Of a DNA stretch of 20,256 bases, positions 13,970-19,779 are shown piece by piece (position 1 is the first letter of the stretch; the number at the start of each line of letters is the position of its first letter). The DNA is from a virus. Below the pieces are notes generated by a model that worked only from the letters and a program-made list of their open reading frames with translations, did no database searches and was not told the origin of the DNA. A program made the position numbers and the translations under genes. The stretch is from positions 1 to 20,256 of the IMG/VR virus record IMGVR_UViG_3300043449_000261; one strand, 5' to 3'.

Positions 13970-15400
13970 TCATGCAGCATACGGGTTCGCTCTCGACTGC
14001 TTGTTGAATATCTCTGCATCGGTGATGTCGCTCTCATCATAATCTTCTCGTTGCGGCGCGTCGATACTGATCCAGCCTGCATCACGAAGATATCTCAGCC
14101 CCTGACTGATGCAATCGACGAACTCGTCATGCACCGTGTCTGGGAATGAGCATATCTGACTGACCATGCCCTCAGCCCAATCACGTACGTACCCTTCACG
14201 CTTGCCGCTCTCCGGCACCCAGACTCGACCGGCCTTGATGATGTTCGCCACAATGCTCAGGCGTTGAATCTTGTCAGCCCGACCGGGGTTGTAGGCGTGA
14301 ACCGGTAGGTGCGCTCGCTGCAAGTCCTGTATCAGTGAGATACCGGCGCTCTTGTCCTCCACCAGCAGCAAGTCTACCAGCTTCTTGTTCTTGCCCTCGC
14401 CGTAGGCCACCTCGAACTCCTTGATCACCTTTGGTCGCAGGTCGGGATACTGCAGGTATTCCTGCCAACAGTCCAAGATCATCACGCACATCCCTCCATC
14501 CAATGGCTTGAAGACGCCCAGCGTGATCGATCCGGTCGGGTCGTTGACCGTTTTGTCGCTGGTCGCGCAGTCGTATGACTGTAGGACGAACTCCAGCTTG
14601 GGAAAGGGCTTCCCATCAGGCCAGAGCCGGAACCAGTCCCGCTTGACGATACCGGCCTCCTCGGGATCGATAATCTCAGCGTGAATCTCCTGCCTGCCGA
14701 GGTTCGTCCCCTCATACGCCAGAATCTGCTTCTGGAAGCTTGGGGCGAGGTTCTTGATGTTGGCATAGGTTGATGCCCGTGTGATAACTACGTCGTCACC
14801 CTCGCGCCCTATGAGGTCTAGGATGACATCCTTTGGCTTCGGTGTGGTCGAGCAGATCAGCTTGGTGTTCTTGCCCAGTCGGATGCCGAACTGGATCATG
14901 TCCCAGCTATCCTGCAGATACTCCCATGCCGCCAATTCATCCAGCCAGCCGCCATGGAACTGTGGGCCTCGGAACCGCTCCGGTTCGCTGGCAGGTATAC
15001 CCTTGATCAGCGATCCATTGACCAGATGTATCTCATGCAGACTGCTATTGTATTTTTCCACGATGGGGGCTGGAAGAACCTTGAGCAGCCCTGAGTCGCC
15101 CTCAAAGCATGTCCCTTTCAAGTCTCCACTGGTTGGCGCAGAGACCAGCCAGCGCGTGTTGGGTTGCTCCCATGCCCATCCTGCGAGGCATTCAGCGGAT
15201 GCGCGAGTCTTACCCGCTCCACGACCAGCCAGCATCAGCCAGATTGACCACCAGTCCCCAGCCGGTTCGATCTGGTGCTTGTGCGCCTGCAGCCGGAGCC
15301 ACTTGAACTGCCAGTTGAATACCGCCTGCGCCTGCGGCGTCATCTTCGCAAACTCGGCCTCAGCCGATCCGTCGAGCAGAATGTCCTCGGCTACGCCCAT
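13970..15400 (-). CDS. terL: Terminase large subunit (packaging ATPase and nuclease)
   Basis: The 476-residue motor protein pumps DNA into the procapsid and cuts it. The ATPase half shows Walker A at residues 57-65 (LAGRGAGKT), Walker B with catalytic glutamate at 150-155 (GGWLDE) and a coupling motif LICSTT at 181-186. The nuclease half shows acidic clusters at D277 (SYDCATSDK), E348/D349 (LLVEDKSAG) and D425/D429 (HDEFVDC), the RNase H-like metal-binding arrangement of large terminases. Length is within the family range, and both active sites look intact. The N-terminus carries LLDGSAEAEF, reminiscent of the DGSA motif in portal and scaffold. AAAGGA precedes the start. The small subunit lies immediately upstream, separated by an 80-base gap with inverted repeats. 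Confidence 0.95.
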   Translation of the reverse strand: MGVAEDILLDGSAEAEFAKMTPQAQAVFNWQFKWLRLQAHKHQIEPAGDWWSIWLMLAGRGAGKTRASAECLAGWAWEQPNTRWLVSAPTSGDLKGTCFEGDSGLLKVLPAPIVEKYNSSLHEIHLVNGSLIKGIPASEPERFRGPQFHGGWLDELAAWEYLQDSWDMIQFGIRLGKNTKLICSTTPKPKDVILDLIGREGDDVVITRASTYANIKNLAPSFQKQILAYEGTNLGRQEIHAEIIDPEEAGIVKRDWFRLWPDGKPFPKLEFVLQSYDCATSDKTVNDPTGSITLGVFKPLDGGMCVMILDCWQEYLQYPDLRPKVIKEFEVAYGEGKNKKLVDLLLVEDKSAGISLIQDLQRAHLPVHAYNPGRADKIQRLSIVANIIKAGRVWVPESGKREGYVRDWAEGMVSQICSFPDTVHDEFVDCISQGLRYLRDAGWISIDAPQREDYDESDITDAEIFNKQSRANPYAA

Positions 15401-15442
15401 CCTGATCCTTTACTCAGAGCAAGAGGTATAAGATTTCTTAAC

Positions 15443-15480
15443 ATACTAGTCAGACTAGAGTCTCCCTACTTTTAGTAGGG
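15443..15480. promoter_or_regulatory. Inverted repeats in the gap between the terminase genes
   Basis: Two elements fill this gap. ACTAGTC-A-GACTAGA at 15445-15459 is a near copy of the palindrome at 5542-5556. CCCTACT-TTT-AGTAGGG at 15464-15480 is a perfect 7-bp hairpin directly after the small terminase stop. No U run follows the hairpin on the minus strand. A weak promoter (CTGACT, 18 bases, TATACC) could overlap the palindrome, but I would not rely on it. Confidence 0.45.
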
Positions 15481-15996
15481 TCATTTCTCGGTCTGGCGCT
15501 GCAGTTTGATGTTCTTCAGTAGCTCGCCAAACACGTTCATGTTGTTCTCGATCACCACAGGGCTGGCGTCGTCTCCACCGTGGGTAATCCGATCGCCATA
15601 CTTCTTCGGACGCAGCTTGCTGGCAGTCCACTTCCGCGCATCGACACGGTTCTTCTGCCACTGGATATAGGCCGAGTCCATCCTGACATCGATCAGGTTC
15701 CCATCCTTGTCGAATACCGGCGCGGTCTGGGGAGTCTCGTCAGCAATGGCTACGATTTCGTCAGCCATAGTTTCGGCCTGTTCCTCCCGCGCTCGCGTGT
15801 ATTTCTCCAAGAAACTTGGCCTGCTGAACACCCATGAATACACTGTCTGCTGGCAGGGCATTCCTTCTTGGTTGCAGATTGACCTCAGAGACTCTCCTCC
15901 TGACAGTCGCATGCATATCGATGCTGCGAGTTCTTCTGTGTAGATTTGGGGTCTCCCATGGGGGAGACAGTCTTCTGGGTTTTTTCGTTTGGTCAT
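15481..15996 (-). CDS. terS: Terminase small subunit
   Basis: The 171-residue protein recognises packaging sites and loads DNA on the large subunit. Residues 19-63 form a helix-turn-helix region (YTEELAASICMRLSGGESLR, SICNQEGMP, QQTVYSWVF) typical of Sf6-like small terminases. This is followed by the oligomerising helical core (KYTRAREEQAETMADEIVAI) and the RKWTASKLRPKKYGD segment conserved in the family. I chose the start at 15996, MTKRKNPED, because AAAGGA lies seven bases upstream; the ATG at 16020 has no ribosome-binding site. It lies directly before the large terminase, the expected order. Confidence 0.9.
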   Translation of the reverse strand: MTKRKNPEDCLPHGRPQIYTEELAASICMRLSGGESLRSICNQEGMPCQQTVYSWVFSRPSFLEKYTRAREEQAETMADEIVAIADETPQTAPVFDKDGNLIDVRMDSAYIQWQKNRVDARKWTASKLRPKKYGDRITHGGDDASPVVIENNMNVFGELLKNIKLQRQTEK

Positions 15997-16046
15997 GGCA
16001 GTCCTTTGTCGCGCAATCATTTCAGCGCATTGGGATAGAGTCTAAC

Positions 16047-16292
16047 TCATTCGGCCTCCGATCTCAAAATGCGGTGTTCTGCGAACTTCCTATACGCCTT
16101 TAGGTTGATGTTCTCCTCCTTTAAGGTAGCAACCTGTGTCTTCAGGTGCTGGATCGTGCTGTTGGCTCTCTCTATCCATTCTGAGACCTCTTTGGGCATG
16201 GTGTAGAGAGTCTCCATCAATTGTTTTGGTTTCGCGGCTGGCTTGGCGGGTTTTGGCTTGGCTTTCTTCGCGGCCTTAGATTTCGTTGTCAT
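16047..16292 (-). CDS. Small Lys/Ala/Pro-rich coiled-coil protein, 81 residues
   Basis: The N-terminal 24 residues are a basic tail resembling histone H1 tails (KSKAAKKAKPKPAKPAAKPK). The rest is a heptad-like helix (IERANSTIQHLKTQVATLKE, then NINLKAYRKFAEHRIL). Such a layout suits nucleic-acid contact by the tail and oligomerisation by the helix. The start at 16292 has GGAGA six bases upstream and overlaps the end of the preceding gene by 17 bases. It is the last gene before the terminases. The role is unknown; DNA binding is inferred from charge only. Confidence 0.7.
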   Translation of the reverse strand: MTTKSKAAKKAKPKPAKPAAKPKQLMETLYTMPKEVSEWIERANSTIQHLKTQVATLKEENINLKAYRKFAEHRILRSEAE

Positions 16293-16476
16293 TGATGTTC
16301 TCCAGAACGTGTTTGGCGTATTTGTATTCCTGCGTGTCTTGCAGGATCGGGGCCAGCCGGTCAATCAATGCGACCAGATTCTGTGCCGCCTGCAGCAGGT
16401 GCGTTCTGTCACAACGCAGTCCTTCGATCTCCTGCAGATCAACACTCATTTTCATCATTGTCTTGAAGCCTTCCAT
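16276..16476 (-). CDS. Small helical hypothetical protein, 66 residues
   Basis: The protein begins MEGFKTMMKMSVDLQEIEGL and appears all-helical (HLLQAAQNLVALIDRLAPIL), with one Cys and an acidic tail NINDNEI. AGGAA lies six bases before the ATG. The longer frame to 16596 would add an Arg-rich segment overlapping the previous gene and was rejected. The 3' end overlaps the next gene by 17 bases, which suggests co-expression. No family recognised. Confidence 0.65.
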   Translation of the reverse strand: MEGFKTMMKMSVDLQEIEGLRCDRTHLLQAAQNLVALIDRLAPILQDTQEYKYAKHVLENINDNEI

Positions 16477-16484
16477 GTTGTTTC

Positions 16485-16712
16485 CTATCCTGAAATTGGT
16501 AGTATCAATTCGCGCCGAACGCGCACGCCATAAAGTTTTTTGAGTTCGCGCTCGACACGATAGATTTCGTCTATGTCGCCTGCAGGCGCTTCCCAACTGA
16601 TGCGTCCCGCCTTGATCAACCGATCTTGATACATTTTTGGAATCGGAAATGGAATTGCAAAATACTCAATTTGATTCCCAGAAATTTTAACGTCGTCATG
16701 GTGAACAATCAT
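16485..16712 (-). CDS. Hypothetical phage protein, 75 residues
   Basis: The protein begins MIVHHDDVKISGNQIEYFAI and continues IPFPIPKMYQDRLIKAG, with a charged C-terminal half (EIYRVERELKKLYGVRVRRE). It looks like a small mixed alpha/beta domain without cysteines or membrane spans. AAGGAG lies seven bases upstream, and its ATG overlaps the preceding stop (ATGA), so translation is likely coupled. Function unknown. Confidence 0.7.
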   Translation of the reverse strand: MIVHHDDVKISGNQIEYFAIPFPIPKMYQDRLIKAGRISWEAPAGDIDEIYRVERELKKLYGVRVRRELILPISG

Positions 16713-16933
16713 TTTAATACTCCTTGTTTGTCGTTGAATTTCGTAGGTGTATTATCAACCTTTTGATGGCTAACAATGCGTTGGATAAACTCAAGTTTAC
16801 CTGTTACTGCGTCTAGTGTTTTCCAAAGCCCAATTGACTGTGGTTGCGTTTCGGCAATTCGACTAGCCTCAAGCATTGCGTTTTTTGCCTTGGCTACCGC
16901 CTCGCCTATCCTTCGTTTCGCGTCTTCGTTCAT
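16709..16933 (-). CDS. Small helical hypothetical protein, 74 residues
   Basis: The start at 16933 overlaps the stop of the upstream gene as ATGA and has no strong ribosome-binding site of its own, so translation is probably reinitiation. The protein is helical and basic (MNEDAKRRIGEAVAKAKNAM, then TLDAVTGKLEFIQRIVSH). A longer frame to 17035 lies inside the neighbouring gene and was rejected. No family recognised. Confidence 0.65.
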   Translation of the reverse strand: MNEDAKRRIGEAVAKAKNAMLEASRIAETQPQSIGLWKTLDAVTGKLEFIQRIVSHQKVDNTPTKFNDKQGVLK

Positions 16934-17193
16934 TTCTGATACACCGAAAGCATGCCCGGGTTTACCCACTCGGCATACAGTTTGTGTTTGTCCAGCACAT
17001 CGGTCAGCTTTGGGTTGACGTTGTCTCCATTCCAAAAATTAAAGCTGCCGCATCCTGCGTAGTAATTCACCCACATCTGGCTGTTCTCCTCCTCCCCGCT
17101 GATGCTGAAGTTGCCCTTGTTGTCACCATGCTCGAAGACCGGCACGCCTAGCTTCTTCAGCGCGTTGAATGCCTTGATGTATGCACGTTTCAT
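16930..17193 (-). CDS. Hypothetical phage protein, 87 residues
   Basis: The basic N-terminal helix (MKRAYIKAFNALKKLGVPVF) is followed by a beta-rich part with acidic and aromatic residues (NKGNFSISGEEENSQMWVNY, CGSFNFWNGDN) and a C-terminal helix/strand. It appears to be a compact folded domain. GGGAGA precedes the start, and the 5' stem-loop element at 17212-17225 lies just upstream. It heads a run of coupled small genes. Function unknown. Confidence 0.75.
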   Translation of the reverse strand: MKRAYIKAFNALKKLGVPVFEHGDNKGNFSISGEEENSQMWVNYYAGCGSFNFWNGDNVNPKLTDVLDKHKLYAEWVNPGMLSVYQK

Positions 17194-17211
17194 TTTACTC
17201 TCCCTATAAAC

Positions 17212-17225
17212 CTGCTAGATCGCAG
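17212..17225 (-). promoter_or_regulatory. 5' leader stem-loop element, copy 4 (no promoter attached)
   Basis: On the minus strand CTGC-GATCTA-GCAG is followed by GTTTA and then GGGAGA. It matches copy 3 closely (CTGCGA..GAGCAG versus CTGCGA..TAGCAG). It lies between two genes with no TTGACA element nearby, which suggests the stem-loop acts on mRNA and not on transcription start. Confidence 0.55.
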
Positions 17226-17228
17226 TGA

Positions 17229-17417
17229 TTACTCTTCCTCGTTGTCTTCGTCTTCCTCGTCTTCTTTGTCCTCGTTTTCCGGTTCATCCGGCAACGATTC
17301 GTTTGCTATACGCCGCTCCTCCCATCTGCGTTGATCTCTAGCTTCATCCTCTGGAGTTTGAGCGGGGTTGCGGAAGTCCTCTGGGTTTTCTGCCTCAAGC
17401 TCTGCCATCGTTTTCAT
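17229..17417 (-). CDS. Small highly acidic protein, about 62 residues
   Basis: The C-terminal 20 residues are almost all Glu and Asp, after a charged, probably disordered middle (EDEARDQRRWEERRIANE). Three in-frame ATGs lie at 17423, 17417 and 17408. The middle one is six bases from AAGGGA, while the first is nearly adjacent to it, so 17417 is preferred. The acidic tail could mimic DNA, as some phage anti-restriction proteins do, but composition alone does not show this. Function unknown. Confidence 0.6.
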   Translation of the reverse strand: MKTMAELEAENPEDFRNPAQTPEDEARDQRRWEERRIANESLPDEPENEDKEDEEDEDNEEE

Positions 17418-17435
17418 TTTCATTCCCTTTAGGAT

Positions 17436-17453
17436 GCGCCCCCGAGGGGGCGC
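17436..17453 (-). other. Very strong GC hairpin between two small genes
   Basis: GCGCCCCC and GGGGGCGC are perfectly complementary around a GA centre and lie just after the stop at 17459. There is no U run on the minus strand, so it may be an mRNA-end barrier or a weak terminator. Confidence 0.45.
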
Positions 17454-17458
17454 TCGGT

Positions 17459-17722
17459 TTACATGTAGCAGTCTGATTTACGCTTGACGCTTTTACCAAT
17501 CTCAAATTGTTTTTCAGCCTCGACTGCGTAGAAGCCATACCGCTGGCAAAAAGCAAGATACTGTCGGCGCAAAGCCATCGGCGCAAAATGTTCTGCTTCG
17601 GCATGCATGTCTAACTCATGCAAGCATATCCAGCACAAGTCTTCGACCGTCTTGTGCGCGAACGAATCAAACCCTGTTCCTTCGGGAAGTCTTTTGTATG
17701 CTGCCTCAAAATCTGTTTTCAT
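17459..17722 (-). CDS. Hypothetical Cys/His-containing phage protein, 87 residues
   Basis: The protein begins MKTDFEAAYKRLPEGTGFDS and is largely helical. C30 and C33 (DLCWICLHEL) with H35, H40 and H45 could bind a metal, although no known finger pattern is met. It is the first gene after the promoter at 17759-17789 and its stem-loop, with AGGAG six bases upstream of the ATG. No family recognised. Confidence 0.7.
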   Translation of the reverse strand: MKTDFEAAYKRLPEGTGFDSFAHKTVEDLCWICLHELDMHAEAEHFAPMALRRQYLAFCQRYGFYAVEAEKQFEIGKSVKRKSDCYM

Positions 17723-17737
17723 CTTGCTCTCCTAAAC

Positions 17738-17751
17738 CTGTCACTCGACAG
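17738..17751 (-). promoter_or_regulatory. 5' leader stem-loop element, copy 1
   Basis: On the minus strand CTGTC-GAGT-GACAG is followed by GTTTA and AGGAG. The stem sequence differs from copies 2 to 4, but pairing is kept. It lies in the leader between the promoter and the gene ending at 17459. Confidence 0.6.
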
Positions 17752-17758
17752 TAGTGAC

Positions 17759-17789
17759 ACTATAACACGATGTTAGATTCTTGTGTCAA
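17759..17789 (-). promoter_or_regulatory. Sigma70-like promoter, copy 1
   Basis: TTGACA (17784-17789) and TATAGT (17759-17764) are 19 bases apart, with a TG extension of the -10. The spacer contains GAATCTAAC, which is identical in copies 2 and 3. It is oriented toward the gene at 17459-17722 in a 99-base gap. Confidence 0.75.
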
Positions 17790-17799
17790 CTATTTTGCA

Positions 17800-17815
17800 A
17801 GGGGGTTTCCCCCCT
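17800..17815 (-). terminator. GC hairpin after the gene at 17822-18436
   Basis: AGGGGG and CCCCCT pair around a 4-base loop, a few bases after the TAG stop and just before promoter copy 1. On the minus strand TTGC follows instead of a clean U run, so termination efficiency is uncertain. Confidence 0.5.
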
Positions 17816-17821
17816 CCCAGA

Positions 17822-18436
17822 CTAGGCCGACTCTAACTTTCTCCAAGCCGCAATCCCGATCCAGCCCCTGAACGTATTCTCACCACGCGTCATGCGGTAG
17901 TGAACACGCGCACCTTCAACGTAGCGGCAAGTGTAGGTCTTGCCATCCTTCGTTTTTTTATCTCCAGTGGTAACGGGAGCCGAAGCCTCTTTGCGTTCAA
18001 CTTCGATCAGGGCGGTGCCATGCTTTTGATCTGCAGTTTCAGCAAGATACTTGGCAAAGTCTTCGCCTGCCTTGGCGCGTGAGCGCAGATTCCAGTTCAG
18101 GCATTGAACTTCGTGCGCCTGCTCATGAGCGGTCGCATCGGCAAAGTCAATTTCATATGCTTTCATGCACTGACCGCGCACCACCTTGGTCGGCTTCATT
18201 TTGCCAGCCAGCACTTGATCTGCCTGAAAAAGCAGCGCAGTTACTTCTTCGGTGATATCAGCAACGATCCTGTCGGTGGTGGTGCGGCTCACCTGCATCG
18301 GCTCATGACGGTCACCGCTGCACACGCCTTGGAACCAGCCGTTGGCTACGGTGTAGCCATGCTTCGACATAGCGCCATTGACCACCGCCTGTTGGCGACC
18401 GCAGCACTGGCAATTCCCGCGAATCTGTTTGTCCAT
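17822..18436 (-). CDS. Putative zinc-binding phage protein, 204 residues
   Basis: The N-terminus has a dense metal-site candidate: C9, C11, C12 (GNCQCCGRQQAVVNG), C39 and H44 (FQGVCSGDRHEPM), with the segment KHGYTVANGWFQG between. This looks like a phage zinc-finger type I have seen but cannot name. A helical middle (DITEEVTALLFQADQVLAGK) and a basic beta-rich C-terminus (TYTCRYVEGARVHYRMTRG) follow. GGAGAG lies eight bases before the ATG. It has its own promoter (18477-18507) and is followed by a hairpin, so it is probably a single-gene unit. Function unknown. Confidence 0.75.
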   Translation of the reverse strand: MDKQIRGNCQCCGRQQAVVNGAMSKHGYTVANGWFQGVCSGDRHEPMQVSRTTTDRIVADITEEVTALLFQADQVLAGKMKPTKVVRGQCMKAYEIDFADATAHEQAHEVQCLNWNLRSRAKAGEDFAKYLAETADQKHGTALIEVERKEASAPVTTGDKKTKDGKTYTCRYVEGARVHYRMTRGENTFRGWIGIAAWRKLESA

Positions 18437-18455
18437 TTTGCTCTCCGAAATAAAC

Positions 18456-18469
18456 CGGTCACTTGACCG
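18456..18469 (-). promoter_or_regulatory. 5' leader stem-loop element, copy 2
   Basis: On the minus strand CGGTC-AAGT-GACCG is followed by GTTTA and then GGAGA. Compared with copy 1, stem positions change on both sides so that pairing is retained. Copy 1 has loop GAGT and this copy AAGT. Confidence 0.6.
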
Positions 18470-18476
18470 TAGTGAG

Positions 18477-18507
18477 ACTATAACACGGGGTTAGATTCAA
18501 GTGTCAA
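18477..18507 (-). promoter_or_regulatory. Sigma70-like promoter, copy 2
   Basis: TTGACA (18502-18507) and TATAGT (18477-18482) are separated by 19 bases, with TGT before the -10 and GAATCTAAC in the spacer. It drives the zinc-binding gene at 17822-18436. Confidence 0.75.
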
Positions 18508-18517
18508 CTATTTTTTA

Positions 18518-18535
18518 AGGGGGGCGAACCCCCCT
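18518..18535 (-). terminator. UUCG-type GC hairpin after the gene at 18543-19409
   Basis: AGGGGGG and CCCCCCT enclose TTCG on the minus strand, an exceptionally stable tetraloop, seven bases after the TAG stop. Only UU follows, then A-rich DNA. It probably separates this unit from promoter copy 2 downstream. Confidence 0.55.
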
Positions 18536-18542
18536 ACCTTGG

Positions 18543-19409
18543 CTACCAGCCGTATTTCTCGGCACAGATCGGGCCGATACCGCGCTCGATGCTGGTGTGG
18601 TCTGTCAGTTCGCGCCCACAGACGGCGCAGGAGCCGAATTTCTGACCGTAGGCTACCGCCGCCTTATGCGGGTCGCTGGAAGCCGCCAGAATGCGTTCTG
18701 ACGCGTCCTGAGTGCATTCGCGGGTGGCAAACAGCTTGCCGCCCATGATCTTGCCCAGATACTGCTCGCCAGACTTGATGTAGACCGCGCCAGCGTTCTT
18801 GCCGGTCGCCGGAGCGGGGGTAAACACAAAATCGTCCAAACGCAGGCGCGGGTAACGAATGCCGGAGTCTTTGGCCTTGGCGAAAGCCACTTCGATTGCC
18901 TCCACGCTCACGGTCGGGGCGGCGGCGGTCGCCTGCGCTTTCTCAGCAGCCCACTTCACCTTGCGCTCGCCATCGGCAACAGCGCATTTACGGACTGCAG
19001 CCAATTGCTTTTCGGTCAGCGAGCCGAACTTGATCAGTGCGGCGCTCAAGCTGGCGGCGAACTCAAAGCCGCGAGCGGCTGCTTCGTCCAGCCATGCAGC
19101 TTCGGCTTTGTTCTCATCGCGCCATGCTTGAATCTGAGCGGCTTTGTCTTCAACAGCCTTGACCTTGCGGGTCTCGGTGCTGGCCTTGGCACGCGCACGC
19201 TGCTCTGGAGAGGTCTTGAAGGTCAGCTTGCCGGTGCCGCTGCAGGCAAAGCAGCTTGCCAAACGGACAAACGTCCAGCCGATGGTGACTTTGCCCTTGC
19301 CGTCACACTTCTTGCACTTCTCTTCAAACCAGACGGTCTCTTTGATTACGGCTACCGGCGCGTTGAAGATTGCGTCCAGATCGTCCTTCATGTCGTCGAA
19401 TGCACCCAT
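18543..19409 (-). CDS. Zinc-ribbon protein with DUF6011-like C-terminus
   Basis: The 288-residue protein has a DnaJ-type zinc ribbon near its N-terminus, C32/C35 and C53/C56 (KCKKCDGKGK and CFACSGTG). An Ala/Lys-rich helical middle spans about residues 66-170, and a beta-rich domain follows. The last 35 residues, with C261, C264 and C282 (SCAVCGRELTDHTSIERGIG, then PICAEKYGW), match the DUF6011 pattern CxxCGRxL...RGIGPxC seen in phages and actinobacteria. Two zinc sites suggest nucleic-acid or protein binding, but no catalytic residues are visible. GGGAGA precedes the ATG. It has its own promoter (19451-19481) and a following hairpin. Confidence 0.8.
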   Translation of the reverse strand: MGAFDDMKDDLDAIFNAPVAVIKETVWFEEKCKKCDGKGKVTIGWTFVRLASCFACSGTGKLTFKTSPEQRARAKASTETRKVKAVEDKAAQIQAWRDENKAEAAWLDEAAARGFEFAASLSAALIKFGSLTEKQLAAVRKCAVADGERKVKWAAEKAQATAAAPTVSVEAIEVAFAKAKDSGIRYPRLRLDDFVFTPAPATGKNAGAVYIKSGEQYLGKIMGGKLFATRECTQDASERILAASSDPHKAAVAYGQKFGSCAVCGRELTDHTSIERGIGPICAEKYGW

Positions 19410-19428
19410 TTTCGTCTCCCTGATAAAC

Positions 19429-19442
19429 CTGCTCGTTCGCAG
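19429..19442 (-). promoter_or_regulatory. 5' leader stem-loop element, copy 3
   Basis: On the minus strand CTGC-GAACGA-GCAG is followed by GTTTA and GGGAGA. It lies between promoter copy 3 and the gene at 18543-19409. Pairing is only four base pairs. Confidence 0.5.
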
Positions 19443-19450
19443 TGGGTAGA

Positions 19451-19481
19451 ACTATAACATAGAGTTAGATTCTTGTGTCAA
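19451..19481 (-). promoter_or_regulatory. Sigma70-like promoter, copy 3
   Basis: TTGACA (19476-19481) and TATAGT (19451-19456) have a 19-base spacer holding GAATCTAAC, with TGT before the -10. It begins right after the 52-residue gene, and unlike copies 1 and 2 no GC hairpin precedes it. Confidence 0.75.
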
Positions 19482-19495
19482 CATATTTTTACTGC

Positions 19496-19654
19496 CTATT
19501 TTTTGAGCAATTTCTCGTAGTCCTGCTCTGATGCTATCAACGCTGCCTCAAGCACCCTGATCCGCGCTGCTTGTTCATCGTAGTTCAGTATTGGTTTATT
19601 CATCTTCTCCCGCGCTTCCTTTGCTAGTGCTTCCTGCCTGTGCTTTTTGGTCAT
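19496..19654 (-). CDS. Small helical hypothetical protein, 52 residues
   Basis: The charged helical protein begins MTKKHRQEALAKEAREKMNK and ends SEQDYEKLLKK. AAAGGA lies nine bases upstream, and its ATG overlaps the stop of the membrane-protein gene as ATGA. It is the last gene of that chain, ending just before promoter copy 3. Function unknown. Confidence 0.65.
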   Translation of the reverse strand: MTKKHRQEALAKEAREKMNKPILNYDEQAARIRVLEAALIASEQDYEKLLKK

Positions 19655-19779
19655 GTGTTTTTATCCTTTAGCTTGGCTTCAATTTTTTCTTCAACTGCCG
19701 CTTTTGCCATATCAAAAATAACAACAAAAAATGCAACAGGAATCATCAGCAAAACAAACGGAATCAAAATAATCTTCAT
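19651..19779 (-). CDS. Small single-span membrane protein, 42 residues
   Basis: Residues 3-22 (IILIPFVLLMIPVAFFVVIF) form one clear membrane helix. A short charged tail follows (KAAVEEKIEAKLKDKNT), so the positive tail is probably cytoplasmic. The ATG overlaps the stop of the upstream gene, the stop overlaps the next ATG (both ATGA), and GGGAGA lies upstream. Candidates include a holin-like or superinfection-exclusion protein, but size and one span alone cannot decide. No lysis genes are adjacent. Confidence 0.65.
   Translation of the reverse strand: MKIILIPFVLLMIPVAFFVVIFDMAKAAVEEKIEAKLKDKNT

Noticed and set aside
15401-15480. Promoter for the large terminase
   Set aside because: The best pairing, CTGACT and TATACC, is a weak match. 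The stretch is better described by its inverted repeats.
15997-16020. Upstream start for the small terminase
   Set aside because: No ribosome-binding site precedes it, and the ATG at 15996 has one.
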